Below are positions 34,328 to 43,368 of a stretch of DNA of 64,000 nucleotides, piece after piece. Origin of the DNA: Cohnella fermenti (GTDB lineage Bacteria > Bacillota > Bacilli > Paenibacillales > Paenibacillaceae); contig NZ_SSOB01000032.1 of the NCBI RefSeq assembly GCF_004801405.1, positions 27,070-91,069 on the forward strand, in the 5' to 3' direction. The position numbers and the translations under genes are program-made. The notes below the pieces were generated by a model. It was not told the DNA's origin, searched no databases, and saw only the letters and a program-made list of their open reading frames with translations. Within the stretch, counting starts at the first letter, position 1. The number at the start of each line of letters is the position of its first letter.

Positions 34328-37300
34328 AATTAGATTTGCTAATGTTGTATATGAGGGCGGCGGAAAACGATATAATGATGAAACTTTTCGTTTCGATGGT
34401 CATAATGCCGCAATATTATTGGAAAATGGAGGAGGAAAGACGGTATTTATTCAAACGGCTCTCCAGGCAGTGATTCCCCATACTAACCTGGCAGACCGTA
34501 AGTTGCTCCAAACGCTAACATTAAGCGGCGCTCATGCGCATATTGCTATTGAATGGATTTTACAGGACAAGCCAAGACAATATGCGGTTACTGCGGTCAC
34601 CTTGTTTCTTCGAAATGAAAGACTTGACTCTCATAAATACGTTTATACCTATACAACAAATGACGAAGGAGCTATCGAGAAAATACCATTCTCAGTTCCG
34701 GATTCGAGAGAAAATCTGCGCCCCGCTTCTGCCGGGGAAATAAATGATTACTATATAGGAATGAGCCGAAAGCATCTTACGGCAAAAACATTTTCAACCA
34801 TTGAAAGCTATCGCGCTTATTTGGAAAAGCATTTTAAAATCGTTGAAACTGAATGGGATTCGCTTGCTACGATTAATAGCGGTGAAGGCGACGTAGAGGC
34901 ATTCTTTGAGAATTGCAAAACCACCTCTGACCTGGTGAATCGATTGCTTATTCCTTCCGTACAAAAAGCAATCGGTGGACATGGTGTTGGGGGATTTACT
35001 GATTTGTTCGAAGGGAATCGGGATAATTTTCGAAAGAATAAGCAGCTTAAGGAACAGATTGAAGAAAATATACGGATTGAATCAGAATTGGCAGGTATGA
35101 TGATTGGTTTCGAACGGCTGGATCAATTAAAGCAAGAAGAAAATAAATATTACGAGCAAATGAAGGCAATATATTCTTACACCTCTGCTCAAAAAGTGGA
35201 AGCGGATGAAAGATATAGCACGCTACAAAAGCAACTAGAGAGTCTAATAGAGGAAGAAAAGATACTCGAGCAAGAGCATGCGTCGCTTGCTATTGCTGAC
35301 TTGACTATTAAGGAAGAACAAGCGAATCGGTACTTTCTTGAGTCAAGAACTGCTTATGAAACGATTAAAACCGAGCAACTCAAAGTACAGCATGAATTGG
35401 AAAAATTAAAGTATTTACGAGACAAACAGGATTATGATCGCAAAACAGCTCAGTTACAGGCAGAGGAACTGCGTCTGAAATCATTAGATGAAGAGCATGA
35501 CGAATCGGAGTTAAAGGAACAGCTGCAGGTCACGCTAGCTCAATTAAAAGATGTGTATGAAGACAAGGAGCACTACTTAGGGAGAGAGTATGAGGCGGTT
35601 AAACGTCAGATCGAGAATACCAAACAAGAAAAAACGAAATTAGATCAGGATATTGAGAGTAAGCATGCTCAATTGATTGAACTCGATAAACAAACGGTAA
35701 AGTTCTCTGTATTAACCGATGAGCTGGTAAAGCAGAAGGAACGCATTGAACTTGAAATTTTGGAAAACAGCCAGCAACTCGTAGAAAGCGAGTTAGTCAT
35801 CTGGATAAACAAACTGGAGCAAGTTCAAAAAGAACTTGTTGAGCAGAAAGCGCTAGAGCAGAAGGCTCAAAAGGAGAAAGAAGAAAATCTTGAATTGATC
35901 GGTTTTCTTCGTGAAGATATAAGGGTCACAGAACTTTCACATCAGGATGCGGAAAATGTTGTGAAGAGGGTCATTCAAGAGCAAGAACAACTCCTTACGG
36001 ATTTACGTGGTTTGTATGCACTGAGAAATGTTTCGGATGTTTATTTGGAGCAGGACAAAATTGTGATGTCGCTTGAAATTGAGGAGACAAAGAAGAAAAA
36101 AACGCTAGAAAGCGCGCGGCTAAAGGAACGGGTTGCTAGCCGTTTGCAGGATTCATACGGTGATTTGGATGTCTTTACGGCTGACCCTTGGATTCGCCAG
36201 TGGATCAGACAAATCGATTATCCTGTCGAAAGCGGAACGGATTTTGCTGAAAGATTATTACGTGAAACGCAACTAAACAAGCAGGAATTATTTGTTCGTT
36301 TTCCGTTTTGGCAGATGAGTATTGTGGTCCAACCTGAGAATAAGCACATAATTGAAAAGAAACTTGAAGATTCTGCTAGCGAGCTTACTTTTCCAGTAAT
36401 AGTACTTTCTGTTTATGAAGCCAGGACACTTGCCGAACAACCATTTATTTATCAAACAGTGACACCGTCTTATTGGCCGGATGTGTTAGAAACGTCAGGC
36501 TTTGAACTATGGAAGCAAAAAATTGCGGATCATGCAAAGGCAGCAGCCGACAATGTAAAGCATTGTGAGTTTGAGTTGAACGGCATTATAAGGATGATGG
36601 ATGATCTTAAACGTTTCCTTCAACGTAATTCATATAAAGTATATAAAGAACGGGTTGAACAGAAAAAGCAATGCGAAGAGAAGCTGCGTCAACTCCGTGG
36701 GGAGATTGTTCAATTAGATACCAGCTTAGCCGAAAACGAAAAAGTGATAGTAACGATAGCGGAAAAAAGACAGTGGTTATCCGATTTTATTCGTAAGTTA
36801 GAGTATAAAATGCGTAAAGCTGCAGAGTGGCAAAATAAAGTGAAAGAACTACAGACGATTAATATTCAACTTAAAGCATGCAGCGAGGAAATGAAAATTG
36901 CTCAATTAATGATAGATCGAATGAAAAAAGAACAGAAATCTTTGGTTGAACTACTGGAAGAACTGGAAAGTAACCGTGAGGCTGTATACGATCTGATTAG
37001 TGAATTAAAAGGTGAAGAGCTTTTCCTAGAGTTGAAAAAGATAGAAAAGTCGATGCCGGCAGAAAACTCGGAAGCAGCGCTTAAACAAACTCGTATTTTA
37101 CTAAAGGAGATGCTGCTGGAGGTTGAGAAAGAAAAAAGCGCAATTGAAAGACGGATTTTCCAATATCAGGAGGAGATCAAACAGCAAATAATAAAACTAG
37201 CGGAGTATAAAATTGAACTTCCCGACCAGGAGTTTCCGGCTGACGGACAAATTCGTATTCAACAGGCAGCGTCCAAATTAAGTGGGCTGACAAATCTTAT

Positions 37301-38717
37301 GGAAGATAAACATATATCCTTTAAGGAAGCGGAATTAAAAAAAAGAGAAGTAGAAGCAAGATTAAGTGAAAAAATTGATGCTTATCATAAAGGACATAAA
37401 GGACCAATCCATTCCTTTAGTGATCCGTTGGATATGGTTGAAACCCACCTGATTGAAAAAGGAAAGCGGCTCTTATCTCAACGTTCTTTTTTGGAAAAGG
37501 AGGAACAAATAACTAGAACAGCAATGGAAGAATTGAAAAAAATGCTGAATCATATGGACAAACAGAATATTAGATATGAATTTCTATCTGAACGTGTCCG
37601 GCAAATTGTTTTTCCCACGGAAAGACGGAACGAGTTTAATTTAAATAAGGAGCAATTCGTGCTTGAATTCCTAAAACAGATAGAGGACATTTATAAACGG
37701 GTGACGCTTGAAAAGCAAGGGGTCGAAAGGGAGCGTCAAAAATTTGAACGATTTGTGGAGTTTAAGATTAAAAACGAGAAATTGCGTCAGGCAGCGCTTA
37801 ATGGAATTCGGCAGCGAAGTACGTATCAAGAATTGAGAGAATGGGAACGCGGAATGAAGGAACGTGTAGCGCGTGCTACCTTGATTGCGGAGCAAGGGAT
37901 GCAAGAATTTAATCAGGATTTAAAACATTTTATTCAGCAGTTACATACGTACATGACTACAGTGCGTGATGAACTTGGCAATATTGAAAAGATGACGAGA
38001 GTCAAAGTGGAAGACGCTTATAAATCCATCATTGTAATTACAACTCCAACGTGGGAGGAAGACTTTGCCCGAGAACGATTGTTTCGCCATGTTGAGTGGA
38101 TAAGTGAGCGATTGACCGGAGACGAATATAAAACAGACGAAGGGATCGAAGATACCACAAAAGTTCGTCGAGACATTGAAAAATGGTTGCACCCGAGACA
38201 CCTTTTAATGAAAATTAGCGAGCATCCCATTAAAGTCCAGGTTCGCAAAGTTTCCAATGACAATCGAGTAAGTCACGCACTCGAAGAGTGGACTACCTCC
38301 AATTTATGGTCAGGTGGCGAAAAATGGAGTAAAAACATGGCTCTTTTTTTAGGAATTCAAAGTTATCTATCGGAAAAACGGCAATATGTTACCAAGACAA
38401 AAATGAATAACAGGTCAGCTATTCTGGATAATCCCTTCGGCAAGGCTTCCAGTGACCATGTTTTAGAACCTGTTTTTTTTATTGCGAATCAACTCGGATA
38501 CCAAATCATTGCACTAACCGCTCATACTGAAGGTAAGTTTCTAAGGGATTACTTCCCTATTATTTATAGTTGTCGCCTCCGTAATGCGAAAGATGGGGGA
38601 ACGTCGATAATAAAATACGATCAGGAAATCCGTCACGCTTATTTTGAGGATAAGGAACCTATAGTTTTGGAGAGGCTTGGCAAAGTAGAGAAGATACAAC
38701 AACTCCAAATGTTTTAA
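34311..38717 (+). CDS. jetC: Wadjet protein JetC (MukB-like SMC ATPase)
   Basis: 1468 residues from the ATG at 34311, which has AAAGGAG upstream. N-terminal head with Walker A LLENGGGKT (about residues 36-44). Two long coiled-coil arms surround a central hinge-like segment (about 600-800). The C-terminal head has signature LWSGGEKWSKNMALF and Walker B region SAILDNPFGKAS, followed by ALTAHTEG. This is the motor that extrudes plasmid DNA so that JetD can cut it. Confidence 0.9.
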   Translation: MPAISKIRFANVVYEGGGKRYNDETFRFDGHNAAILLENGGGKTVFIQTALQAVIPHTNLADRKLLQTLTLSGAHAHIAIEWILQDKPRQYAVTAVTLFLRNERLDSHKYVYTYTTNDEGAIEKIPFSVPDSRENLRPASAGEINDYYIGMSRKHLTAKTFSTIESYRAYLEKHFKIVETEWDSLATINSGEGDVEAFFENCKTTSDLVNRLLIPSVQKAIGGHGVGGFTDLFEGNRDNFRKNKQLKEQIEENIRIESELAGMMIGFERLDQLKQEENKYYEQMKAIYSYTSAQKVEADERYSTLQKQLESLIEEEKILEQEHASLAIADLTIKEEQANRYFLESRTAYETIKTEQLKVQHELEKLKYLRDKQDYDRKTAQLQAEELRLKSLDEEHDESELKEQLQVTLAQLKDVYEDKEHYLGREYEAVKRQIENTKQEKTKLDQDIESKHAQLIELDKQTVKFSVLTDELVKQKERIELEILENSQQLVESELVIWINKLEQVQKELVEQKALEQKAQKEKEENLELIGFLREDIRVTELSHQDAENVVKRVIQEQEQLLTDLRGLYALRNVSDVYLEQDKIVMSLEIEETKKKKTLESARLKERVASRLQDSYGDLDVFTADPWIRQWIRQIDYPVESGTDFAERLLRETQLNKQELFVRFPFWQMSIVVQPENKHIIEKKLEDSASELTFPVIVLSVYEARTLAEQPFIYQTVTPSYWPDVLETSGFELWKQKIADHAKAAADNVKHCEFELNGIIRMMDDLKRFLQRNSYKVYKERVEQKKQCEEKLRQLRGEIVQLDTSLAENEKVIVTIAEKRQWLSDFIRKLEYKMRKAAEWQNKVKELQTINIQLKACSEEMKIAQLMIDRMKKEQKSLVELLEELESNREAVYDLISELKGEELFLELKKIEKSMPAENSEAALKQTRILLKEMLLEVEKEKSAIERRIFQYQEEIKQQIIKLAEYKIELPDQEFPADGQIRIQQAASKLSGLTNLMEDKHISFKEAELKKREVEARLSEKIDAYHKGHKGPIHSFSDPLDMVETHLIEKGKRLLSQRSFLEKEEQITRTAMEELKKMLNHMDKQNIRYEFLSERVRQIVFPTERRNEFNLNKEQFVLEFLKQIEDIYKRVTLEKQGVERERQKFERFVEFKIKNEKLRQAALNGIRQRSTYQELREWERGMKERVARATLIAEQGMQEFNQDLKHFIQQLHTYMTTVRDELGNIEKMTRVKVEDAYKSIIVITTPTWEEDFARERLFRHVEWISERLTGDEYKTDEGIEDTTKVRRDIEKWLHPRHLLMKISEHPIKVQVRKVSNDNRVSHALEEWTTSNLWSGGEKWSKNMALFLGIQSYLSEKRQYVTKTKMNNRSAILDNPFGKASSDHVLEPVFFIANQLGYQIIALTAHTEGKFLRDYFPIIYSCRLRNAKDGGTSIIKYDQEIRHAYFEDKEPIVLERLGKVEKIQQLQMF

Positions 38718-38840
38718 ATTAAAGAAAATGATTCGGCAACTTGTTTTTTTGTTCTCTTAGATCCCATGGAATCCCTCAAGCTGAATAAAGCTAATATTTC
38801 AATGCAAAGAGAAAAGTTGCATTCGTATTGAATGGGACTA
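38718..38840. other. Short spacer before the insertion sequence
   Basis: Nothing recognisable; no clear terminator after jetC. Confidence 0.3.
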
Positions 38841-39672
38841 GGGCGTGTATTCAAACTATCGAAAAGGGCTAGAATCCGGTAAACTTTTCATATGAGAAGA
38901 CGATACGAGATCCGTGATGATCAATGGGAAAGCCTCAAAGACCTCTTGCCGCCGGAACGGAAACCCCAAGGCGGACGCCCGGCCATCGACAACCGCCATA
39001 TGCTCAATGGGATGCTCTGGGTGATCCGTTCAGGAGCAGCCTGGCGGGATTTGCCAGACTATTATGGCCCCTGGAGCAGCATTTACACCCGATTCCGCCG
39101 CTGGGAGAAGGCCGGGATATTTGACCGGATGCTGGAGACGCTCGCTGCCGAGCCCGATTCGGAAAGTACGATGATGGATGCCTCCATCGTCCGTGTTCAC
39201 CAGCACGGCGCGGGGGCAAAAGGGGGCAGCAATTTCAAGCCATCGGACGATCCCGAGGAGGCTTGACCACCAAGATTCATGCGGTGGTGGATGCCCTCGG
39301 CAATCCGCTTCAATTCGAAGTGACGGCAGGCAACATCAACGATTGTGTCGTGGGCTATGAGATTTTGCTAACCTTGGATCTTAAAGGTCAAAATGTGTTG
39401 GCCGACCGCGGCTATGACACCGACAAGATTATCGAACTATTGGATGAAAAGCAGTCGAATGCGGTCATTCCTAGCCGTAAACATCGCACCGTTCAACGAA
39501 CGACCGATTGGTACTTGTTTAAAGAACGGCATCTGGTCGAATGCCTCTTTAATAAGCTGAAGCACAATCGGCGATTGGCAACCCGATACGACAAATTAGC
39601 GCGGACCTTCATGGCCTTTTTAAAGCTGGCGGCTTCCATGGTTTGGTTGGCCTGAGGTTTGAATACACGCCC
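38841..39672 (+). mobile_element. IS5-family insertion sequence (IS427-like)
   Basis: An 832-bp element. Perfect terminal inverted repeats GGGCGTGTATTCAAAC / GTTTGAATACACGCCC are flanked by TA on both sides (CTAG if the outer bases are counted). It encodes one transposase split in two frames joined by a -1 slip site. It lies just behind jetC without breaking it. Confidence 0.9.
38892..39655 (+). CDS. IS5-family transposase made by -1 frameshift
   Basis: Frame 1 (38892-39266) has the DUF4096-like domain (YEIRDDQWESLKDLLPPE, WRDLPDYYGPWSSIYTRFRRW). Frame 2 continues with QAIGRSRGGLTTKIHAVVD, LADRGYDTDKI and the closing Glu region HLVECLFNKLKHNRRLATRYD of the DDE domain. A canonical slippery heptamer A AAA GGG in phase (39218-39224) lies inside the overlap, so the fused protein is about 254 residues. 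The element looks intact. Confidence 0.85.
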
Positions 39673-39730
39673 TAGGAAAATCTCTTGAATGCTCATTTTC
39701 TAAAAAAAAGTATTGGAGTGTCAGGCTATG

Positions 39731-39759
39731 TTGCATGTGGATAAAATGAGGAATATAAT
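39731..39759 (+). promoter_or_regulatory. Strong promoter of a structured RNA
   Basis: TTGCAT (39731-39736), exactly 17 bp, TATAAT (39754-39759). No gene start lies in the next 250 bp; instead the predicted transcript is a string of hairpins. Confidence 0.65.
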
Positions 39760-39765
39760 GTAAGA

Positions 39766-40020
39766 GGGGCTTGTGCTCCACACTAAACTACGGGTAAGTT
39801 CCGTAGGCTAGTGCAGTATAAGGAGCGACTCATAATAACGTGAGTCAGCTAAATTGTTCATTCAAGGTTTGACGAATACCAGGCTAAGCTTGGTACATGC
39901 ACTCGTAACGAGTGAAGGAGAAGACCAGGAGAATTTTTGGTCAATAGGTATTTTTGAAGAGCAGGTAATGCATTCTCTACAAGGTATAATTGAAAATTAC
40001 GTTCTGCTCTAGTCTTAGTA
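39766..40020 (+). ncRNA. Candidate structured RNA with multiple hairpins
   Basis: Downstream of a near-consensus promoter, several stems can be read directly. They are CACTA/TAGTG enclosing CTACGG/CCGTAG (about 39780-39812), GACTCA/TGAGTC (about 39826-39847), TACCA/TGGTA (about 39877-39896), CACTCG/CGAGTG (about 39900-39915), GACCA/TGGTC (about 39923-39942) and GAGCAGGTAAT/ATTAC..CTGCTC (about 39959-40015). No Rfam family is recognised. A small peptide gene with its own terminator follows. It may be an RNA antitoxin, a leader or a defense RNA; no reverse transcriptase belongs to it. Confidence 0.5.
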
Positions 40021-40049
40021 CGTACCCCATGAACCCATGGAGGATGCGT

Positions 40050-40172
40050 ATGCGAAGAACAAGAAAGAACAAAAGTAAGAAACGCGGTCATTTCAAGCAG
40101 TATTTGATTGAGGTGGCAACTGGCCTGACTGTGGGCTTGTTGCTTATCCTGATTGAACGACTGTGGAAATAG
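40050..40172 (+). CDS. 40-residue basic membrane peptide
   Basis: The ATG at 40050 has GGAGG 6 nt upstream, a good ribosome binding site. The peptide has a strongly basic N-terminus (RRTRKNKSKKRGHFK) and one hydrophobic helix (VATGLTVGLLLILI). Size and make-up resemble membrane-acting small toxins of type I systems, but no family is recognised. A perfect terminator follows. Together with the upstream structured RNA it may be one unit. Confidence 0.55.
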   Translation: MRRTRKNKSKKRGHFKQYLIEVATGLTVGLLLILIERLWK

Positions 40173-40186
40173 GCGCGTAACGCGGA

Positions 40187-40213
40187 AGAGGGGCAGGCCA
40201 CCCCTCTTTTTTG
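40187..40213 (+). terminator. Terminator after the 40-residue peptide gene
   Basis: An AAGAGGGG/CCCCTCTT perfect stem with a 7-nt loop and T-run. Confidence 0.85.
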
Positions 40214-40355
40214 TATTTCGTTGCCGAAGCCCCAAACGAGGTGAACCGTATCCTAAGTGACGGCGAAAAATTTGGGGTATGGGTAAGTGTATCTGACATA
40301 AAGGAATTTATAGCCCCTATTACCTGAGCCGGGAGGAAACAACGGCGTATATTGT

Positions 40356-40445
40356 CACTTAGGAATACCGACTTCGATGAGCATTTCTGTGTCAGCGCCG
40401 AGTGCGTTTTATGCTGGTAGCACTCGGCGAGCCACACATGAACAG
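40356..40445 (-). repeat. Conserved tail downstream of recB-like copy 2
   Basis: About 85 bp shared with 50407-50489 behind copy 3 (CACTTAGGAAT..ACTTCGATGAGC, ATGCTGGTAGCACTCGGCGAGCC). It contains a perfect inverted repeat GCCGAGTGC/GCACTCGGC here, degenerate in copy 3. It could be a terminator of the recombinase mRNA or part of the element. Confidence 0.5.
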
Positions 40446-41423
40446 TTATCGCCTTCTTCGAATCTGAGCATGTTCAACAGGGCTGTATTTCCGATGCTGC
40501 TCCCGCACCTCATTGTTAAAAAGTCGAACATATATCTGAACCATGTCCAGGCAAGAATGGCCGAGAATGAGTTGCAAAGAAAAAGGATCGCCGCCATTTC
40601 GAATGTACATTTTGGCCATCGTGTGGCGGAAGGTATGTGGGGAAACCCGCACGCCCGTAACTTTCGCCATCAGGCCATAGTCATGAATTCGCTCTTGCAA
40701 GGAGCGGATTTGCAGCGGTTGATTATCAATCGAAACAAACAATGCCGGAGTGGGCAGATTCCCACGTTCGGCCAGATAAGATCGAAGCGATTTGGCGCAG
40801 GTTTTCTGGAACGGAACCCGTCGTTCTTTTGCTCCCTTTCCCATAACGCGCAGCTCCCTTTCTTGCATATGGAGATCGTTTACGCGCAAACCGAGGAGTT
40901 CGCCAATACGAATGCCTGTATCCAGCAATAGCAGCAGGATGGTGTAATCGCGAAGCCCGGTGAAAGTGGATTGATCCGGCTGTCGCAGTAACCGCACAAG
41001 TTCGTTTTGGGAAAACGTAGCGATCGCATCTTTGGGAGCTTTGACAGACGTCAAGGCTGATGCCGGATTCGTCGGGATGTGCTGATGCTGGTGCAGAAAC
41101 CGAAAAAAGATCCGGCAGCAACTTAGACGCCCATTTATCGTTTGCGGGGCCAGTTGCTTCCCCAGCATGTAGCCGAGGAAATGACGCTGCAAGTTATCAG
41201 CTGTGATTTGATCAAAGTCCGCGCATTGCTGTTGTTCTTCCAATACCTGCAGCAGGTAACGCAATGTGCTGTCATAATAAGCAATGGAACGCTGGCTGAG
41301 GTTCCGGGATCGGCAATCCTGGAGGAAAAGATCAATCCATTCCTCGTTCGATGCTTTGGCCGAGAAAGACCGATCCGTTTGGGTGGACACACGATTGGTA
41401 CGACGTTTAACGGGACTATTCAC
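40446..41423 (-). CDS. Tyrosine recombinase, second of pair (recB-like), copy 2
   Basis: 325 residues from the GTG at 41423, overlapping the partner stop. All catalytic residues are present (TGIRIGEL, GKGAKERRVP, HTFRH, GHS, Tyr in VQIYVRLF). Closely similar to copies 1 and 3. With its intact partner this is the only pair in the window free of lesions or insertions. Confidence 0.9.
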   Translation of the reverse strand: MNSPVKRRTNRVSTQTDRSFSAKASNEEWIDLFLQDCRSRNLSQRSIAYYDSTLRYLLQVLEEQQQCADFDQITADNLQRHFLGYMLGKQLAPQTINGRLSCCRIFFRFLHQHQHIPTNPASALTSVKAPKDAIATFSQNELVRLLRQPDQSTFTGLRDYTILLLLLDTGIRIGELLGLRVNDLHMQERELRVMGKGAKERRVPFQKTCAKSLRSYLAERGNLPTPALFVSIDNQPLQIRSLQERIHDYGLMAKVTGVRVSPHTFRHTMAKMYIRNGGDPFSLQLILGHSCLDMVQIYVRLFNNEVREQHRKYSPVEHAQIRRRR

Positions 41424-42396
41424 GAGACATCTTCCTTTCTTCTTTGCATTCCTGAGCATAACGGAGAAGCGATTCGACGGGGCTGCATGTTTCGTGCCGA
41501 TGGCGTACATCGGCGGGCTGGAGCGGCACATATTGACGGGTCATGGTGATGTCGCTATGTCCTAAAAGGGCTTGCAAAGCGTAGGCATTACCGCCATGCA
41601 TTAAAAAAGATTTGGCCATCGTTCGTCGGAAGGCATGGGCGGAACCGGGTACACCGGCGTCATGGCAGTGCTTGATAATCAACTGCTTGATCGTGTCGGG
41701 CTGAAGGGGTTGCCCTTTGCTTGAGATCCATAAGCCATCATGCTGCTGCCCGCCGCGCAGTCGCAGATACGAGCGGAGTGCCGCGGCGCAAGTGTTCTGC
41801 ATGGGGACGAAGCGGCTTTTGTTTCCTTTTCCTTGGGCAATGCGAATAAAGCCGTCCTGAAAGTCCAGGTCGGAAATAAGCAAGGTGCTTAATTCGGCAA
41901 GTCGAATACCGGTATCCAGCAATAACAACATCATGGTGTAGTCCCGCAGTCCAGTGAATCGCCGGAGATCGGGTTGATGAAAAATCCGTTCGACTTCCGC
42001 TTCCGTGAAGCAGATGGGCTCGTAAGGGTTGACCTGTGAATTCGAAGGCATGGCTATGGCGAAGTTTTCTCCAGCTGTATCCGGAAATGCGAATCGAAAA
42101 AATTGCCGACACGTATAAAATCGGCCACGAATGGAATGCCGGGCATAGCCTTGCTCGTTCAATTGTTGAAGCCAATCCTGAAGGACCATCACGCAGTTGG
42201 AAGCGAGGAACGGCATCTGGCGAGAGATAAAAAATCGTTCCAAGCCCAACAAGTGGAAGGAATAGTACGTGATCGTTTGGGGGGATAAACCGCGATGCGA
42301 GGCGGCGAGGAGAAACTGCCGAACCTGGTCTTGAAATTCAGGCTGGTGGAAGCTCGGCAGGTTGTGGGGAGTAGAGGTTGGACTCGTAATCGTCAT
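41416..42396 (-). CDS. Tyrosine recombinase, first of pair (recA-like), copy 2
   Basis: 326 residues, GGAGGG upstream of the ATG. The N-terminal SAM-like core-binding domain is at about 20-115, followed by a catalytic domain with Arg in TGIRLAEL, Lys in GKGNKSRFVP, HAFRR, GHSDITMTR and the Tyr in RQYVPL. It overlaps recB by 8 bp. Two unlike recombinases made from one mRNA suggest a heteromeric recombination machine, as in XerCD or Tn554-type elements. Confidence 0.9.
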   Translation of the reverse strand: MTITSPTSTPHNLPSFHQPEFQDQVRQFLLAASHRGLSPQTITYYSFHLLGLERFFISRQMPFLASNCVMVLQDWLQQLNEQGYARHSIRGRFYTCRQFFRFAFPDTAGENFAIAMPSNSQVNPYEPICFTEAEVERIFHQPDLRRFTGLRDYTMMLLLLDTGIRLAELSTLLISDLDFQDGFIRIAQGKGNKSRFVPMQNTCAAALRSYLRLRGGQQHDGLWISSKGQPLQPDTIKQLIIKHCHDAGVPGSAHAFRRTMAKSFLMHGGNAYALQALLGHSDITMTRQYVPLQPADVRHRHETCSPVESLLRYAQECKEERKMSRE

Positions 42397-42610
42397 ACAG
42401 AAGGCCCTCCAATCAGGAAATGGAGGGAGAAGCAGAATGGAGATTTAGAGGGGGATCGTCCGGTTGACGCGCTTTTCTCCCGCGCCAGATTCGGCGAATG
42501 AAATCCACTGGGCGAATAATCTGGCGCGTCTCCCCAACATGAAGAACTCTTGCTCCACCTGCATTTCCCAGCCCCGAATTTAGCGCGTCTCGGGCCAGAC
42601 ACGCCGATTT
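42397..42610 (-). repeat. Right-end repeat, copy 2
   Basis: ~214 bp homologous to 29139-29350 and 55157-55368, with the inverted repeat GCGCCAGATT/AATCTGGCGC and ending CAGACACGCCGAT at the crossover TTCAGG. Confidence 0.75.
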
Positions 42611-42665
42611 CAGGTGCCGGTGGTAGCAATACCGTGGAGGTTCGAGTCCTCTTGACCGCACCATA
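42611..42665 (+). pseudogene. 3' half of tRNA-Leu, identical to copy 2
   Basis: From the anticodon loop TTCAGGT to CCA the sequence equals tRNA-Leu copy 2 (29587). It lacks the 5' half; the right-end repeat is there instead. This is the displaced 3' end left when an element enters the anticodon loop. Confidence 0.9.
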
Positions 42666-42678
42666 CCTTCAAACGAAG

Positions 42679-42712
42679 CCCTACAGATTATCTCTGTAGG
42701 GCTCTTCATATT
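42679..42712 (+). terminator. Terminator behind the displaced tRNA half
   Basis: A perfect 10-bp stem AGCCCTACAG/CTGTAGGGCT followed by a T-rich tail; it differs from the tails of the intact tRNAs. Confidence 0.75.
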
Positions 42713-43027
42713 TTATGCGTTATACGTAACTATTGATTTAGGTGCAAGAAGAGGATTAATAGCTATTCCTTCTTAGGTAGACATAACAAGTTGAACGGGT
42801 CACTTATGAGATACAGAGTTTCATCAGGCGGAGGTCGATTATAGATTGAATCCTTGTGTCCAAATGTAGCCGATATCAAATGAGAAAAACGGTCTTGGAC
42901 TTCCGCTCCTTTATTGAGGTATCTTTCGCTTTTAGCACAAAACAATGATTATCGATTCATGTCCATTAGTGGCATGTCAATTGAGTTCAATTGGGCGTGC
43001 CGACAGTTGAAGAATCAGCGTGCAGGT
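42713..43027. other. Spacer without a recognised gene
   Basis: AT-rich. A 60-codon minus-strand frame (42763-42945) has no recognised features and no good ribosome binding site. Confidence 0.3.
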
Positions 43028-43355
43028 GTTGATTATTTCGGCGCGGCAGAGCCACGCGGTTGATGAGTGAGAGCCACAATGTTAATGAAATAGGGCCACT
43101 GTGTTAGTCGGGAGAGCCACCGCTAAATTCGACAATTCTGTATTCCGTATATAGTAAGCCAGTCAAGGCCGCGAAGTGTTCATTTCAGCCTTAATGGCGA
43201 TCTCTCGTCCTCACCTCTTCTATGGTCCAGCAAAGCCTTGCTGGACCTGCTAAACGGCGAGTGACGGGGTGCAAGGGGCGTGCTCCCTGCGTTTCCCTCG
43301 AGAGGGGGACGGAAGGGGGAGTTTGCATTCCTTGACATAAAAACAATGTGGCTCT
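43028..43355. mobile_element. Degenerate IS21-like end repeats
   Basis: Four ~20-bp direct repeats with the core AGAGCCAC/AGGGCCAC (43045-43125) follow TGTTGATTATTTCGGCG. The opposite end has ATGTGGCTCTCGCC (about 43342-43357). Multiple internal end repeats of this kind are typical of IS21 elements. Between them is a perfect hairpin GGTCCAGCAA/TTGCTGGACC but no transposase, so this is a remnant or small non-autonomous derivative. It abuts a truncated recombinase remnant. Confidence 0.4.
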
Positions 43356-43368
43356 CGCCATTTACATC

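Noticed and set aside
39766..40020. Retron or diversity-generating RNA
   Set aside because: The only reverse transcriptase in the window has the maturase and HNH domains of a group II intron and lies 10 kb away inside its own intron.
42763..42945. 60-codon minus-strand frame
   Set aside because: No recognisable features, no ribosome binding site, and it lies in decayed sequence.
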